From: [Mycobacterium] nativiensis
GTDB lineage: Bacteria; Actinomycetota; Actinomycetes; Mycobacteriales; Mycobacteriaceae
Length of the DNA: 54,325 bases
NCBI RefSeq assembly: GCF_020172685.1
Contig: NZ_CP083986.1
Coordinates: 1,833,444 to 1,887,768, forward strand
Direction of reading: 5' to 3'
In this document: in pieces, positions 38,330 through 52,002 of the stretch
Numbering within the stretch: the first letter of the stretch is position 1
Layout: the number at the start of each line of letters is the position of its first letter
Translations under genes and position numbers: made by a program
The notes under the pieces: model-generated
Seen by the model: only the letters and a program-made list of their open reading frames with translations
What the model was told of the DNA's origin: nothing
The model's database searches: none

Positions 38330-39633
38330 GCGGCACACCGCTGGTACTCGCCGTGATCACGCTGATCGGCTTGGGCGGACTGTTCGCGGCGATCGACGCG
38401 GCGTTCAGCACGGTGTCGCCGGCGCGGGTCGAGGAGCTGGTCCGCGCCAAGCGTCCCGGAGCGGTGTGGCTGGACAAGTTGATGGCCGAACGGCCCCGCT
38501 ACATCAACCTGGTGGTGCTGCTGCGCATCACCTGCGAGATCACCGCCACCGCGCTGCTGGTGTTCCTGCTGCATGCGGTGCTCGGCCTGGACTGGGGACT
38601 GTTCGGTGCCGCAGCCGTCATGGTGGTGGTGAGTTTCGTGGTGATCGGGGTGGGGCCCCGTACCCTGGGCCGTCAGAACGCCTACTCGATCGCCCTGGCG
38701 ACAGCGCTTCCGCTGCACGTCATTTCCGTGCTGCTGACACCGATCAGCCGGGTGTTGGTGGTGTTGGGTAACGCGCTGACCCCGGGACGTGGCTTCCGCA
38801 ACGGGCCGTTCGCCTCCGAGATCGAGTTGCGTGAGATGGTCGACCTTGCGCAGCAGCGCGGGGTGGTGGCCGCCGACGAGCGCCGGATGATCGAGTCGGT
38901 CTTCGAACTCGCCGACACCCCGGCCCGCGAGGTGATGGTGCCGCGTACCGAGATGGTGTGGATCGAACACGACAAATCCGCGGGCCAGGCGACGGCGCTG
39001 GCGGTGCGCAGCGGCCATTCCCGCATCCCGGTGGTCGGCGAGAACGTCGACGACATCCTTGGTGTGGTCTATCTCAAAGACCTTGTCCAACAGACCTATT
39101 ACTCGACCAACGGGGGGCGTGACACCACGGTGGCGCAGGTGATGCGCCCGGCGGTGTTCATGCCGGACTCCAAGGCGCTCGACGCGCTGTTGCACGACAT
39201 GCAGCGCGCCCGGTACCACATGGCCCTGCTGGTCGACGAGTACGGCGCGATCGCCGGACTGGTCACCATCGAGGACGTGCTGGAGGAGATCGTCGGCGAG
39301 ATCGCCGACGAGTACGACCAGGGTGAAGTCGCACCGGTGGAGGAGTTGGGCAGCAACAGGTTTCGGGTCTCCGCCAGGTTGCCGATCGAGGACATCGGTG
39401 AGCTGTACGGGGTGGAGTTCGATCCGGGGCTCGACGTCGAGACGGTCGGAGGTCTGCTGGCGTTGGAGCTGGGCCGGGTTGCACTGCCCGGCTCCGAGGT
39501 AGTGTCACACGGACTGCGACTGCACGCTGAGGGCAGCCGCGACAGCCGGGGGCGGGTGCGGATCAGCACCGTTCTGGTCAGTCCGGCCGACCAGGCGCAG
39601 TCCGACGGCGAGGACACCGAAGGGCGATCATGA
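38326..39633 (+). CDS. CNNM/CorC-type membrane protein with CBS pair
   Basis: A 435-residue membrane protein with four hydrophobic segments in the first 150 residues ([57 protein letters not shown]), a CBS-domain pair (about 200-330, starting [10 protein letters not shown]), and a C-terminal CorC_HlyC domain (about 345-425). Such proteins are linked to magnesium and cobalt homeostasis; many databases call them hemolysin-like. The GTG at 38326 overlaps the ybeY stop (GTGA). Its length equals the M. tuberculosis homologue between ybeY and era. Confidence 0.92.
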   Translation: MSGTPLVLAVITLIGLGGLFAAIDAAFSTVSPARVEELVRAKRPGAVWLDKLMAERPRYINLVVLLRITCEITATALLVFLLHAVLGLDWGLFGAAAVMVVVSFVVIGVGPRTLGRQNAYSIALATALPLHVISVLLTPISRVLVVLGNALTPGRGFRNGPFASEIELREMVDLAQQRGVVAADERRMIESVFELADTPAREVMVPRTEMVWIEHDKSAGQATALAVRSGHSRIPVVGENVDDILGVVYLKDLVQQTYYSTNGGRDTTVAQVMRPAVFMPDSKALDALLHDMQRARYHMALLVDEYGAIAGLVTIEDVLEEIVGEIADEYDQGEVAPVEELGSNRFRVSARLPIEDIGELYGVEFDPGLDVETVGGLLALELGRVALPGSEVVSHGLRLHAEGSRDSRGRVRISTVLVSPADQAQSDGEDTEGRS

Positions 39634-40526
39634 GCGAGTTCCATTCCGGCTTCGTCTGTTTCGTCGGCCGGCCCAACACCGGCAAGTCCACCCTGACCAA
39701 CGCCCTGGTCGGACAGAAGGTGGCGATCACCTCCAATCGGCCGCAGACCACCCGGCACACCATCCGCGGCATCGTGCACCGGGACGACTTTCAGATCATC
39801 CTGGTCGACACCCCCGGGTTGCACCGTCCGCGCACCCTGCTGGGCAAGCGGCTCAACGATCTGGTCCGCGACACCTACTCCCAGGTCGACGTGATCGGCC
39901 TGTGTATCCCCGCCGATGAGGCAATCGGCCCGGGGGACCGCTGGATCATCGAACAGATCCGGGAGGTCGCGCCCAAGACCAGGTTGGTCGTCATCGTCAC
40001 CAAGATCGACAAGACCTCCCGTGACAAGGTCGCCGCGCAACTGGTGGCCGTCGATGAGCTGGCGCCGGAAGCCGAGATCGTCCCGGTGTCGGCGGTCAGC
40101 GGCGAGCAGGTCGACGTGCTGATCGGGGTGCTGGCCGCGGCCCTGCCGGTCGGCCCGGCCTTCTACCCCGACGGGGAGCTGACCGACGAGCCCGAAGAGA
40201 CCCTGATGGCCGAGTTCATCCGAGAGGCCGCGCTGGAAGGCGTGCGCGACGAACTGCCGCACTCGCTGGCCGTGGTGATCGATGAGGTTCGTCCGCGCGA
40301 GGACCGCGACGACCTGATCGACGTGTACGCGGTGCTCTACGTCGAACGCGACAGCCAGAAGGGGATAGTGATCGGCCGGGGCGGTGCCCGACTGCGCGAG
40401 GTGGGCACCGCGGCACGTACCCAGATCGAGAAGCTGTTGGGCACCAAGGTCTTTCTCGACCTGCGGGTCAAGGTCGCCAAGAACTGGCAGCGTGACCCCA
40501 AACAGCTCGGCCGGCTGGGCTTCTAG
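39630..40526 (+). CDS. era: GTPase Era
   Basis: Ribosome-assembly GTPase of 298 residues that binds the 3' end of 16S rRNA. G1 is GRPNTGKST (13-21), G3 is DTPG, G4 is TKID, and the C-terminal KH domain has the [11 protein letters not shown] loop. The gene overlaps the CNNM gene by ATGA and ends the ybeY-era string. Confidence 0.96.
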   Translation: MSEFHSGFVCFVGRPNTGKSTLTNALVGQKVAITSNRPQTTRHTIRGIVHRDDFQIILVDTPGLHRPRTLLGKRLNDLVRDTYSQVDVIGLCIPADEAIGPGDRWIIEQIREVAPKTRLVVIVTKIDKTSRDKVAAQLVAVDELAPEAEIVPVSAVSGEQVDVLIGVLAAALPVGPAFYPDGELTDEPEETLMAEFIREAALEGVRDELPHSLAVVIDEVRPREDRDDLIDVYAVLYVERDSQKGIVIGRGGARLREVGTAARTQIEKLLGTKVFLDLRVKVAKNWQRDPKQLGRLGF

Positions 40527-40604
40527 CGACCCCGGGCAGACACGCCGAAGACCGACCGGGGACACGATCCCGCGCCGGAAAGTGGCATTGGGTACATTCC
40601 ATGG

Positions 40605-41279
40605 GTGTCGGTACGCAAGTCGTTGATTGTCTCCTCCGTTGGCCTGATCCTGTGTGCGGAAGCACTGACCGGTTGCGGAGGGGGTCATAAGCCCTACGAC
40701 ACCACCAAACTGTTCAATATCGAGTCGTCGTTCGGCTCGGACTTCAAGACCCAGCACCAGGGTCCCAAGGACATCGACCCCAAGATCCTCGGGCCGCAGA
40801 AGATGCCTCCCGGCGTGACCTTCGACCCCTCGGACTGCGCCGACTACGCAGCCAGCAGCGGCCGGCCGCCCAAGGGCATCCGGGGCAAGATGTCGATGCT
40901 CTCGATCAACGGCAACGGCAACCAGTTCGTCGCGATCGCCATGCAGGCCGACTCGGACATTCCGTTCGACGCGGCGGCCGCCGAGAGGTGCAAGCACGTC
41001 TCGTTCCAGGCCGGCAAACTCACCGGCTACCTCGACGAGGTGGACGCGCCGCAGATCGACAAAGCCCAGACGTCGGGTTCGCACTCCGAGATCGAGGTCA
41101 CCGGCAAGGACGGACAGCAGCAGTCCCGCGAGTCCTACACCTTCACCGCTTACCTGGGCGACGCGATGGTGCAGGTCACCGCAACCCCGACGCCGGTCCG
41201 CGGTCAGCCGCCGGCCATGGTCGATGCCGACCGCGCCCGCGAGATCCTGACCGACGCGGTGTCAGCGCTGCGCAGCTAA
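40605..41279 (+). CDS. Secreted lipoprotein, DUF5642-like
   Basis: A 224-residue lipoprotein: a short hydrophobic signal (about 6-22) ends in the lipobox LTGCGG, with Cys at about 24. The mature domain contains PPGVTFDPSDCADY and a second Cys in AERCKHVSF, which may form a disulfide, and resembles the mycobacterial DUF5642 family by eye. The function is unknown. The GTG at 40605 is used; the nearby ATG at 40601 is in another frame. Confidence 0.8.
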   Translation: MSVRKSLIVSSVGLILCAEALTGCGGGHKPYDTTKLFNIESSFGSDFKTQHQGPKDIDPKILGPQKMPPGVTFDPSDCADYAASSGRPPKGIRGKMSMLSINGNGNQFVAIAMQADSDIPFDAAAAERCKHVSFQAGKLTGYLDEVDAPQIDKAQTSGSHSEIEVTGKDGQQQSRESYTFTAYLGDAMVQVTATPTPVRGQPPAMVDADRAREILTDAVSALRS

Positions 41280-41282
41280 CCC

Positions 41283-43612
<2,330 letters not shown>

Positions 43613-43619
43613 TTCGGTC

Positions 43620-44486
43620 TCAGCCGTCTCCGCGGGCGACCGGCCGGGCCGAATCCGAACTCCACTCCGACCAGGAGCCCGGGAACAGCGCCGCCTTGCG
43701 CCCGGCCGCGGCCAGCGCCGCCACGATCACGGTCGCGCTGATTCCCGAACCGCAGTAGGCCCCGACCGTGTCGTCGGCACCGACGCCGTGCTCGGCGAGC
43801 AGCCCGGAGATCGCCTCGTCGGACAGGAAGGTGCCGTCGGCGGCCAACAATGCGGTGAACGGCAGGTTCTTCGCACCCGGGATGTGCCCGGCTGCCGCGT
43901 CGACCGGTTCTTCGTCGGCACGGAACCGTGCGGCTGCGCGCGCATCGAGCAGGGTCAGCGCACCCGACCGCGCGCCGTCGCCGGCCTCGTCAGCGGTCAG
44001 GGTGGGCCGGATGCCGTCGTAGAGGTCTTCGGGCAACACCGTGAAGTTGCCGCGATCGGGGGTGAGCTCACCTGTCTCCAGCTCACCGCCGGCCGCAGTC
44101 CAGGCCGGCAGGCCTCCGTCGAGAATCCGCACGTCGGTCAGGCCTGATGCGGTCAACAGCCACCACAACCGCCCGGAGGCGGCTCGGTTCCAATCGTCGT
44201 AGACCACCACCGGCTTGTCCCGTCGCACCCCCCACCGGCGGGCGGCGGACTCCAGGTTGCGGCCCGTCGGCAGCGGATGGCGGCCGCGTCCGGCGACGCT
44301 GTGGTCGGACAACTCGTCCTCGAGCGAGACGTACACCGCGCCCGGAACGTGCCCCTGCAGATAGGCGTCATGCCCATCGGGAGCGTCCAGGCTCCAGCGG
44401 ACATCGAGGACCGTCACCGGATTGTCGGCGCGCAGCAGCGTAACGAGTTCTGCGGCCGAGATCAGGACTCTGTTACGCAAGCCCAC
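43620..44486 (-). CDS. Thiosulfate sulfurtransferase (rhodanese)
   Basis: A 288-residue two-domain rhodanese that transfers sulfur from thiosulfate or mercaptopyruvate to an acceptor. The inactive N-terminal domain has DVRWSLDAPDGHDAYLQGHV; the active C-terminal domain has the loop CGSGISA with Cys245. The GTG at 44486 was chosen since it leaves 13 bp after the upstream gene; a TTG at 44525 would overlap it. M. tuberculosis has several such enzymes (sseA, sseB) and I cannot say which one this matches. Confidence 0.9.
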   Translation of the reverse strand: MGLRNRVLISAAELVTLLRADNPVTVLDVRWSLDAPDGHDAYLQGHVPGAVYVSLEDELSDHSVAGRGRHPLPTGRNLESAARRWGVRRDKPVVVYDDWNRAASGRLWWLLTASGLTDVRILDGGLPAWTAAGGELETGELTPDRGNFTVLPEDLYDGIRPTLTADEAGDGARSGALTLLDARAAARFRADEEPVDAAAGHIPGAKNLPFTALLAADGTFLSDEAISGLLAEHGVGADDTVGAYCGSGISATVIVAALAAAGRKAALFPGSWSEWSSDSARPVARGDG

Positions 44487-44499
44487 CGTGGGGTTCCGC

Positions 44500-44838
44500 T
44501 CAGTAGTTGTTGCAGGAGCCGGCAACCTGCGTGATGGTGCCCACGTACTGCTGGGCCTCCGGCATGCCCTGGACCATGGTGGCCAGTTGCTGACGCTTGG
44601 CGGGAGGCGCGTTCAGGAACATCTGCAGCATGCCCTGTGCGTTCGGGTTGGCGTCGAACTCCGCGGCCGCCGAGGGGTTCTGCGCGACCAGCGCCTGATG
44701 CACCTGCGAGTAGCTGCAGGTGGTGTTGATGATCGGGCCGAGGTCGGGGCTCGCCGACGCGAATCCGGCTCCAGCGGAGAGCGACAAAGCCAGGCCGCCA
44801 GCAGCGACGCCGAGCTTGGTCAACGACAGAGAGGCCAT
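44500..44838 (-). CDS. Hemophore-related small secreted protein
   Basis: A 112-residue exported protein with a signal peptide (about 1-29, cleavage after ASA) and a helical mature domain bounded by two cysteines (NTTCSYSQVHQAL and AGSCNNY) with FLNAPPAKRQQL between. This matches the mycobacterial hemophore-like family of Rv0203 and Rv1174c type. Heme binding is known for Rv0203 only, so heme binding here is inference. It lies 13 bp upstream of the rhodanese gene on the same strand. Confidence 0.85.
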   Translation of the reverse strand: MASLSLTKLGVAAGGLALSLSAGAGFASASPDLGPIINTTCSYSQVHQALVAQNPSAAAEFDANPNAQGMLQMFLNAPPAKRQQLATMVQGMPEAQQYVGTITQVAGSCNNY

Positions 44839-44982
44839 TTTGAAGACGCCTTTCAGCTGTGGACCGTTGCGTGGATTACGCAGTCCGGTACGACCGTGTC
44901 AGCTTAGCGGACGGTCCAGGGTGCCGCAGAAGGCAAAGGTGGCGGGGGTTTTCAGTGTTATTCAAGCGTCGTTCTTGCCGCT

Positions 44983-46431
44983 TCACGGCCCGCGGCTGGG
45001 CTCGGTGCGCCACCACGGCGTGGGCTGCTGCGCCGCCCAGCCGCTGATCCCCTCCAGCTCGGCCGCCAGCGAAACCAGCAGTCCCTCGCTGTTCGCCGGC
45101 CCCATCAACTGCACCCCGATCGGCAGTCCGTCGGGGTCGAACCCGGCCGGTACGTTGACCGACGGCCAACCCAGCAGATTCCAGGGCCAGGTCACCGGGC
45201 AGGCCGCGATCATCGCGCGGTCGGTCTCGATGGCGTTCAGGTCGTCAAACGCGTGCACCAGCGGCGGGGGCTGCGCGGTGGTGGGAGCCAGCACCACGTC
45301 GACGATGCGGAAGATCGAGCCCACCCGGCGCTGATCCTTGGGCTCGTGGGCGCGGGCCTTGCGCAACACGGCCTGCGACAACAGTCGCCCGGTTCGCATG
45401 TTGGCCTGCGTCCGGGGGTCCAGCGTGACGCCGCCGCCCAGACGGCTCGCGGCGGCCAGCACACCCGCGGTGGATCGGGACAGGAAGTTCCACGACAGCC
45501 GCAGACCGTAGTCCGGGTTTCCCGGCACCACGGTGTGCCCGAGCAGCCGCAGCTGCGCGGCGACCTGCTCCAACGCGGCCCTGATCTCCGGGTGCAGGTG
45601 AGCCGGGAAACCGCAGTAGGGAAACCGGGTGGACATCGCTATGCGCAGCGGTCCGGGCGCGTTGCGCACGTAGTCGGACACCTTCAGCGGCGCTGGCTTG
45701 TGCGGGTCGTCGTCGGTGTTGCCGGAGACCGCGTCCAGCACCAGCGTCGCGTCCTCGACGGTGCGGGCCAGCACACCGTTGACGGTGAGCCCGTTGAACG
45801 GCTCCGGCAGGGGCCAGGTGGAGATTCGGCCGCGTTGCGGTTTGATGCCGACCAGATGCGTCCATGCCGCGGGGATCCGCACGCTGCCGGCTCCATCGGA
45901 TCCGATCGCGGCGGCGACCAGGCCGGCGGCGACGGCGGCGGCGCTGCCTCCCGACGAGCCACCCGGGGTGTGCCGGCGCGACCAGGGATTGCGGGTGTGG
46001 CCGAAGCCGGGACCGCTGGTGAACGGCCACTGGCCCAGCTCGCAGGTGTTGGTCTTACCGACGATCACCGCGCCGGCGGCTCGCAGTCGCTGTACCAGCT
46101 CGGCGTCGCTGCGGGCCGGTTCGACGTATCCGGAGGTGCCGAACCGGGTGGGGACGTCCGCGATGTCGGTGTCGTCCTTGATCGCGATCGGAACACCCAG
46201 CAGCGGGGCGCGGTGGCCGGCGGCCCGGCGCCGGTCGGCTTCGACGGCATGGACCAGCGCCGAGTCGGTGAACACCACCCGGAAGGCGTTGAGCGTGGAC
46301 TGACTGGCGTCGATGGCATGCAGTGCACGGTGCACCAGCTCGACCGAGGTCGCCTCGCCGCTGGCCAGCTGGTACAGCTGTTCGGTCACGGTGGGGAAGC
46401 GGGTGCCGGACGGCGGGGGCGGGTAGGTCAT
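44983..46431 (-). CDS. amiA2: Amidase (AmiA2-like)
   Basis: A 482-residue amidase-signature enzyme hydrolysing amides to acids. The Ser-cisSer-Lys triad is visible: Lys in IAIKDDTDI (about 85), GGSSGGSAAAVAAG, and GSDGAGSVRIPA. Position just before recO and length match AmiA2 of M. tuberculosis (Rv2363). The substrate is unknown. Confidence 0.9.
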   Translation of the reverse strand: MTYPPPPSGTRFPTVTEQLYQLASGEATSVELVHRALHAIDASQSTLNAFRVVFTDSALVHAVEADRRRAAGHRAPLLGVPIAIKDDTDIADVPTRFGTSGYVEPARSDAELVQRLRAAGAVIVGKTNTCELGQWPFTSGPGFGHTRNPWSRRHTPGGSSGGSAAAVAAGLVAAAIGSDGAGSVRIPAAWTHLVGIKPQRGRISTWPLPEPFNGLTVNGVLARTVEDATLVLDAVSGNTDDDPHKPAPLKVSDYVRNAPGPLRIAMSTRFPYCGFPAHLHPEIRAALEQVAAQLRLLGHTVVPGNPDYGLRLSWNFLSRSTAGVLAAASRLGGGVTLDPRTQANMRTGRLLSQAVLRKARAHEPKDQRRVGSIFRIVDVVLAPTTAQPPPLVHAFDDLNAIETDRAMIAACPVTWPWNLLGWPSVNVPAGFDPDGLPIGVQLMGPANSEGLLVSLAAELEGISGWAAQQPTPWWRTEPSRGP

Positions 46432-46505
46432 CGGTGATGAGACTATCGGCGTGCCACGCCGGTGGCCGCCCTTGAAACGCGCCGGTGTAATGCGAAACTG
46501 GTGCG

Positions 46506-47309
46506 ATGCGGCTGTACCGGGACCGGGCGGTGGTGCTGCGCCAGCACAAGCTGGGCGAGGCCGACCGGATCGTCACATTGCTCACCCGCGACCACGGGCT
46601 GGTTCGCGCGGTGGCCAAGGGAGTTCGCCGTACCCGCAGTAAGTTCGGCGCTCGGTTGGAACCGTTCGCTCACATCGACGTGCAGCTGCATCCGGGCCGC
46701 AACCTCGACATCGTCACGCAGGTGGTGTCGGTGGAATCGTTCGCCAGTGACATCGTCAGCGACTACGGCCGCTACACGTGCGCCTGCGTGATGCTGGAGA
46801 CCGCTGAGCGCCTCGCCGGCGCCGAGCGTGCCCCGGCGACGGCGCTGCACCGGCTCACGGTCGGTGCACTGCGGGCGGTGGCCGACGGCAACCGCCCCCG
46901 CGAGCTGGTGCTGGACGCCTATCTATTGCGTGCCATGTCGGTGGCCGGCTGGGCGCCGGCGCTGACCGAGTGCGCCCGCTGCGCCACTCCCGGCCCGCAC
47001 CGGGCGTTTCACATCGCCGCCGGCGGCAGCGTCTGCGCACACTGTCGTCCGGCCGGTGCGACCACCCCGCCGCTGGGCGTGCTGGACCTGATGTCGGCGC
47101 TGCACGACGGGGACTGGGAGGGTGCCGAGCGTTCCACGCCGGCGCACCGCAGCCACGCCAGCGGGCTGGTGGCCGCGCATCTGCAGTGGCACCTGGAGCG
47201 CCGGCTGCGAACGCTGCCGCTGATGGAACGTGTCCAGCGGGCAGCGGTCGGCCACGATGCACCGGTGGCGGAGGCTGAACTGTCTACGGCCACCGGCAGC
47301 GACGGCTGA
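46506..47309 (+). CDS. recO: DNA repair protein RecO
   Basis: Recombination mediator that helps load RecA on gaps, 267 residues. The N-terminal OB fold starts MRLYRDRAVVLRQHKLGEADRIV; a helical C-terminal part carries a zinc-binding set of cysteines, CARC and CAHC (about 158-183). ATG at 46506. In M. tuberculosis uppS follows directly; here two other genes intervene. Confidence 0.95.
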   Translation: MRLYRDRAVVLRQHKLGEADRIVTLLTRDHGLVRAVAKGVRRTRSKFGARLEPFAHIDVQLHPGRNLDIVTQVVSVESFASDIVSDYGRYTCACVMLETAERLAGAERAPATALHRLTVGALRAVADGNRPRELVLDAYLLRAMSVAGWAPALTECARCATPGPHRAFHIAAGGSVCAHCRPAGATTPPLGVLDLMSALHDGDWEGAERSTPAHRSHASGLVAAHLQWHLERRLRTLPLMERVQRAAVGHDAPVAEAELSTATGSDG

Positions 47310-47421
47310 TCGCTGTAAGCAGAAGCCTGGCAATTGTGTCCGTTTCAGTGGACCAATGCGGCGCCGGCGGTAGGCTGGGGCGACTTTCAAGATCTAACGC
47401 TCAATCAGGAAGGCAGGCCGA

Positions 47422-47940
47422 ATGATTCACGACACCGGATGGGGGCGCTGGGCGCACAACACTGCGCCGCGCTACATCGCCGGCTTCGGGGCAGCTGCGG
47501 GAGCGCTGCTGGTCGCGGGAATGATCCCGGCGGTGACCCCGCTGGCGCAGGCCCGCGTGGAATCCGGTCCTGGGTTGGGGATCACGATGCCCCTGCAGGC
47601 CCACGCCCCCGGTGCTGACGGCGCCGACGGGGCCGACGGCGCCGATGGCGCTGACGGCGCCCCGGGTGCCGGCGGTAAGGGTGGTAAGGGCGGTGTCGGC
47701 GGTAAGGGTGGCCAGGGCGGTAAAGGTGGCCAGGGCGGCAAGGGCGGCGCCGGAGGCCAGGGCGGTAAAGGTGGCGACGGCGGTAAGGGCGGTGCCGGTG
47801 GGCACGGTGGTGCCGGTGGTGCCGCGGGTCCGGGTGGTCAACCCGGTCTGGGCGGTGCCGGCGGTGAGGGCGGCGCGCCCGGACCCGGCGGGACACCGGG
47901 CCAGCCCGGTCAGCCCGGCCAGCCCGGGAAAGCCGGCTGA
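47422..47940 (+). CDS. Small secreted collagen-like glycine-rich protein
   Basis: A 172-residue protein with a signal peptide (about 20-42, GFGAAAGALLVAGMIP). A low-complexity body follows: first about five GAD triplets (from 57), then GKGG/GQGG-type repeats rich in lysine, then a GPGG/GQPGQPGQPG tail. Triplets of the Gly-X-Y kind suggest a collagen-like rod, but many positions are Gly-Gly, so a true triple helix is uncertain. The lysine content would make the surface strongly basic. AGGAAGGCAGG precedes the ATG. I know no function; it sits between recO and uppS, which are neighbours in M. tuberculosis. Confidence 0.8.
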   Translation: MIHDTGWGRWAHNTAPRYIAGFGAAAGALLVAGMIPAVTPLAQARVESGPGLGITMPLQAHAPGADGADGADGADGADGAPGAGGKGGKGGVGGKGGQGGKGGQGGKGGAGGQGGKGGDGGKGGAGGHGGAGGAAGPGGQPGLGGAGGEGGAPGPGGTPGQPGQPGQPGKAG

Positions 47941-48029
47941 GCCGGTCCAGCCTGTTAAGGACCGACCCCTACGCCTGACGCCGGGCTCCGATGTGAGCCG
48001 CGGCGCACCAGTCGAACAAGCCCCGCTAA

Positions 48030-49307
<1,278 letters not shown>

Positions 49308-49368
49308 TGGGCGGTCCGCCACGGCGGATGCGTGGTAGCTGCGGGCGGGACAATGCCGCTCGGGCAGG

Positions 49369-50265
49369 ATGGAACTCATGGTGTTGAACCGGGCTGGGCG
49401 CAGGAGCACGTTCCCGCAGCTGCCCGCGGCACCCGACGACTATCCGGTTTTCCCGGACAAGTCCACCTGGCCGGTGGTCTTTCCGCAGCTGCCGTCTCCG
49501 CCGGGCGGCGGCCCGTGCCGTCCGCCGCAGCACACCTCCAAGGCGGTCGCCCCGCAGATTCCGGCCGAGGCGCTGCCCAATCACGTCGCTGTGGTGATGG
49601 ACGGCAACGGCCGTTGGGCCACTCAGCGCGGCCTGGGCCGCACTGAGGGGCACAAGATGGGTGAGGCAGTGTTGATCGACATCACCTGCGGCGCAATCGA
49701 ACTCGGGATCAAGTGGCTGACCGTGTACGCGTTCTCCACCGAGAACTGGAAGCGCTCCGCCGAGGAGGTCCGGTTCCTGATGGGGTTCAACCGCGAGGTG
49801 GTGCGCCGCCGCCGGGAGAACCTCAACGCGATGGGTGTGCGGATGCGCTGGGTGGGCTCGCGGCCGAAGATGTGGCGCAGCGTCATCAAGGAATTCGAGA
49901 TCGCCGAGGACATGACCGTCGGGAACGACGTCATCACCATCAACTACTGCGTCAACTACGGGGGGCGCACCGAGATCGTCGAAGCCGCACAGGCTATCGC
50001 CGCGGAAGCCGTTGCGGGCAAGCTCAACCCGAACCGCATCAACGAGGCCACCGTCGCGCGGCATCTGCACCGGCCCGACATGCCCGACGTCGACCTGTTG
50101 ATCCGAACCTCCGGCGAGCAGCGGTCGTCCAACTTCATGTTGTGGCAGGCGGCATACGCCGAGTTCATCTTCCAAGAGAAGCTCTGGCCGGATTACGACC
50201 GCCGCGACCTGTGGGAGGCCTGCGAGCAGTACGCGTCGCGGCAACGCCGGTTCGGAACGGCGTGA
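49369..50265 (+). CDS. uppS: Long-chain cis-polyprenyl diphosphate synthase UppS
   Basis: Cis-prenyltransferase making decaprenyl diphosphate, the lipid carrier for peptidoglycan and arabinogalactan. The 298 residues contain the catalytic MDGNGRWA (Asp78), FSTENWKRS, and the C-terminal [15 protein letters not shown]. The first 60 residues are the Pro-rich N-terminal extension seen in the M. tuberculosis decaprenyl synthase (Rv2361c). ATG at 49369; an ATG at 49378 is a possible alternative. The stop overlaps the next start. Confidence 0.95.
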   Translation: MELMVLNRAGRRSTFPQLPAAPDDYPVFPDKSTWPVVFPQLPSPPGGGPCRPPQHTSKAVAPQIPAEALPNHVAVVMDGNGRWATQRGLGRTEGHKMGEAVLIDITCGAIELGIKWLTVYAFSTENWKRSAEEVRFLMGFNREVVRRRRENLNAMGVRMRWVGSRPKMWRSVIKEFEIAEDMTVGNDVITINYCVNYGGRTEIVEAAQAIAAEAVAGKLNPNRINEATVARHLHRPDMPDVDLLIRTSGEQRSSNFMLWQAAYAEFIFQEKLWPDYDRRDLWEACEQYASRQRRFGTA

Positions 50266-50654
50266 TGGCCGAGCTCGCCGATCGGCTCGCCACGGTGCTC
50301 ACCGCCGTGCTGCCGACCGACGTCGAGCCCGACGGTGCGCTGACCGTCCACCACGAGGGCACGTTGGCGTCATTGCGGGTGGTGCCGGTGGCCGACAACC
50401 TCGAGTTGGTGTCGTTCACCCAGATCCTGGCCTGGGACCTGCCGTTGACCAAGAAGCTCCGGATGCGGGCCGCCGAGCAGGCGCACCTGAGCCAACTGGG
50501 AACGGTCACCCTGGTCGAGAAGGATGACAAGTCCGCAGATGCGATGCTGCGCTACAACTTTCCCGGTTCGGGGCTGACCGATGATGCGCTGTGCACGTTG
50601 GTCCTGTTGGTGCTGACCAAGGGCGCTGACATCCGTGACGCGCTGATCGACTGA
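50265..50654 (+). CDS. YbjN-like small conserved protein
   Basis: A 129-residue cytosolic protein with a beta-rich pattern (LASLRVVPVADNLELVSFTQIL, TLVEKDDKSADAMLRYNFP) like the YbjN/type III chaperone-like fold. It corresponds by position to Rv2360c, next to uppS in M. tuberculosis. The ATG shares its A with the uppS TGA. The function is unknown. Confidence 0.8.
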   Translation: MAELADRLATVLTAVLPTDVEPDGALTVHHEGTLASLRVVPVADNLELVSFTQILAWDLPLTKKLRMRAAEQAHLSQLGTVTLVEKDDKSADAMLRYNFPGSGLTDDALCTLVLLVLTKGADIRDALID

Positions 50655-50748
50655 CGGAATCCGTTGACGGTCCCGTCCCTGGGCATTAGCTTAATTTGAA
50701 CTGAGTTTGCTGATCTGCCCCAACGGCGGGGTCGATTGGGGGTTCGAT

Positions 50749-52002
50749 GTGGCTTGCAGACGCCGCGCCGCGCACGGTGTTGCCACCGCGTTCGGCACCG
50801 TGCTGGCGCTGGGCCTGGCGCCACTCGCGGCTCCGCCCGCGCAAGCGGACTTCATCGAAACCGATTGGCTACTCAACCTGTTAGACCCCGGTCCCGCGCC
50901 GGCGGTCGGATTCGACTTCGTCGACCTGAGTCAACTGTTCGACCAGTGGATCTACGCTCCTCTGCATACCGGGGTCGAGGACTGGATCAACAGCGCCGCC
51001 GGCCAGCAGATCGGCGGCACACTCAACGCTTTGCTCGGGAGCTATGCGATCGGAGACGGCGCGGCCGGCACCGCCGATCACATCGACGGCTTCGCCGGCG
51101 GCTGGCTACTCGGTGACGGCGGCGCCGGAATCGACGGCGGCAACGGTGCCGAACGCGGTGGCAACACCGTGCGCGGCGCGTTACCGCCGGCGCCGCCACT
51201 GCCGCTGATCCCGGTCACCGCATCCCCGGCCGCACCGGCCGATCCGGTTGCCCCGAACACCCCGGAGATGCCGCCGCGCCCGCCAGCACCGGCCACACCG
51301 GCGTTGCCGCCGGCACCGCCCGACCATCCATCGACATGCCCGGCGACGCCGTCGGCACCGGCGCCGCCGTTGCCTCCGAACCCTGCAGCACCACCGAAAC
51401 CGCCCCGGCCGCCGATCCCGAACAGCAGCCCGCCTGCGCCACCGTTGCCGCCGGCTCCGCCATTGCCGCCGTCGGCACCGTCGTCGCCGGCGGCGTTGAT
51501 CCGGGCCACGCCGTCGGCGCCGGTGATCCCGGTGCCGCCGTCACCGCCGTCGCCGCCCCTACCCAACAACCAGCCGCCGCCCCGACCACCGTCACCGAAC
51601 AGCAGTGCTGAGCTGGAACCTCCCGCTCCGCCGTTGCCACCTGCACCGCCGCTGCCGCCGGCGCCGCCCAGCCCGCCGGCACCGCCGGCCGCCGACCAGA
51701 TTCCTTGGGCGCCGGCGACTCCCGTGCTGCCCAGTCCGCCGTCACCGCCGAGGCCACCGGCGCCACCGTTGCCGAACAGCCAACCGATGCCGGCGCCGCC
51801 GGCCCCGCCATCGCCTCCGGAAACAGCCTCACCGCCGTCCCCGCCGGCGCCACCGTTGCCTCCGACACCCATGAACGATCCGCCGACTCCGCCGGCGCCT
51901 CCGGTGAAGCCGCCGCCGCTGGCGCCCCCGGCCCCACCATTGCCGAAGAAGCCCGCGTCGCCGCCCTCGCCGCCGGCGGCACCGCCGGCACTGCCGTCGT
52001 AG
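50749..52002 (+). CDS. PGRS-type secreted protein head fused to antisense PGRS sequence
   Basis: The first ~142 residues are a genuine PGRS-family head: GTG start behind GGGGG, a signal peptide ending PAQAD, then [32 protein letters not shown] and [17 protein letters not shown]. They align closely with the head of the minus-strand gene at 52529. From about 51175 the frame stays open but becomes Pro-rich, because it reads the antisense of that neighbour's glycine repeats. So the gene has lost its own PGRS body, by inversion, truncation or misassembly. The whole frame to 52002 is given; only 50749 to about 51175 looks natural. Confidence 0.5.
   Translation: MACRRRAAHGVATAFGTVLALGLAPLAAPPAQADFIETDWLLNLLDPGPAPAVGFDFVDLSQLFDQWIYAPLHTGVEDWINSAAGQQIGGTLNALLGSYAIGDGAAGTADHIDGFAGGWLLGDGGAGIDGGNGAERGGNTVRGALPPAPPLPLIPVTASPAAPADPVAPNTPEMPPRPPAPATPALPPAPPDHPSTCPATPSAPAPPLPPNPAAPPKPPRPPIPNSSPPAPPLPPAPPLPPSAPSSPAALIRATPSAPVIPVPPSPPSPPLPNNQPPPRPPSPNSSAELEPPAPPLPPAPPLPPAPPSPPAPPAADQIPWAPATPVLPSPPSPPRPPAPPLPNSQPMPAPPAPPSPPETASPPSPPAPPLPPTPMNDPPTPPAPPVKPPPLAPPAPPLPKKPASPPSPPAAPPALPS

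Noticed and set aside
47943..47963. CGGTCC-N10-GGACCG hairpin after the collagen-like gene as a terminator
   Set aside because: The stem is only 6 bp with a long loop and no T-run, too weak to call.
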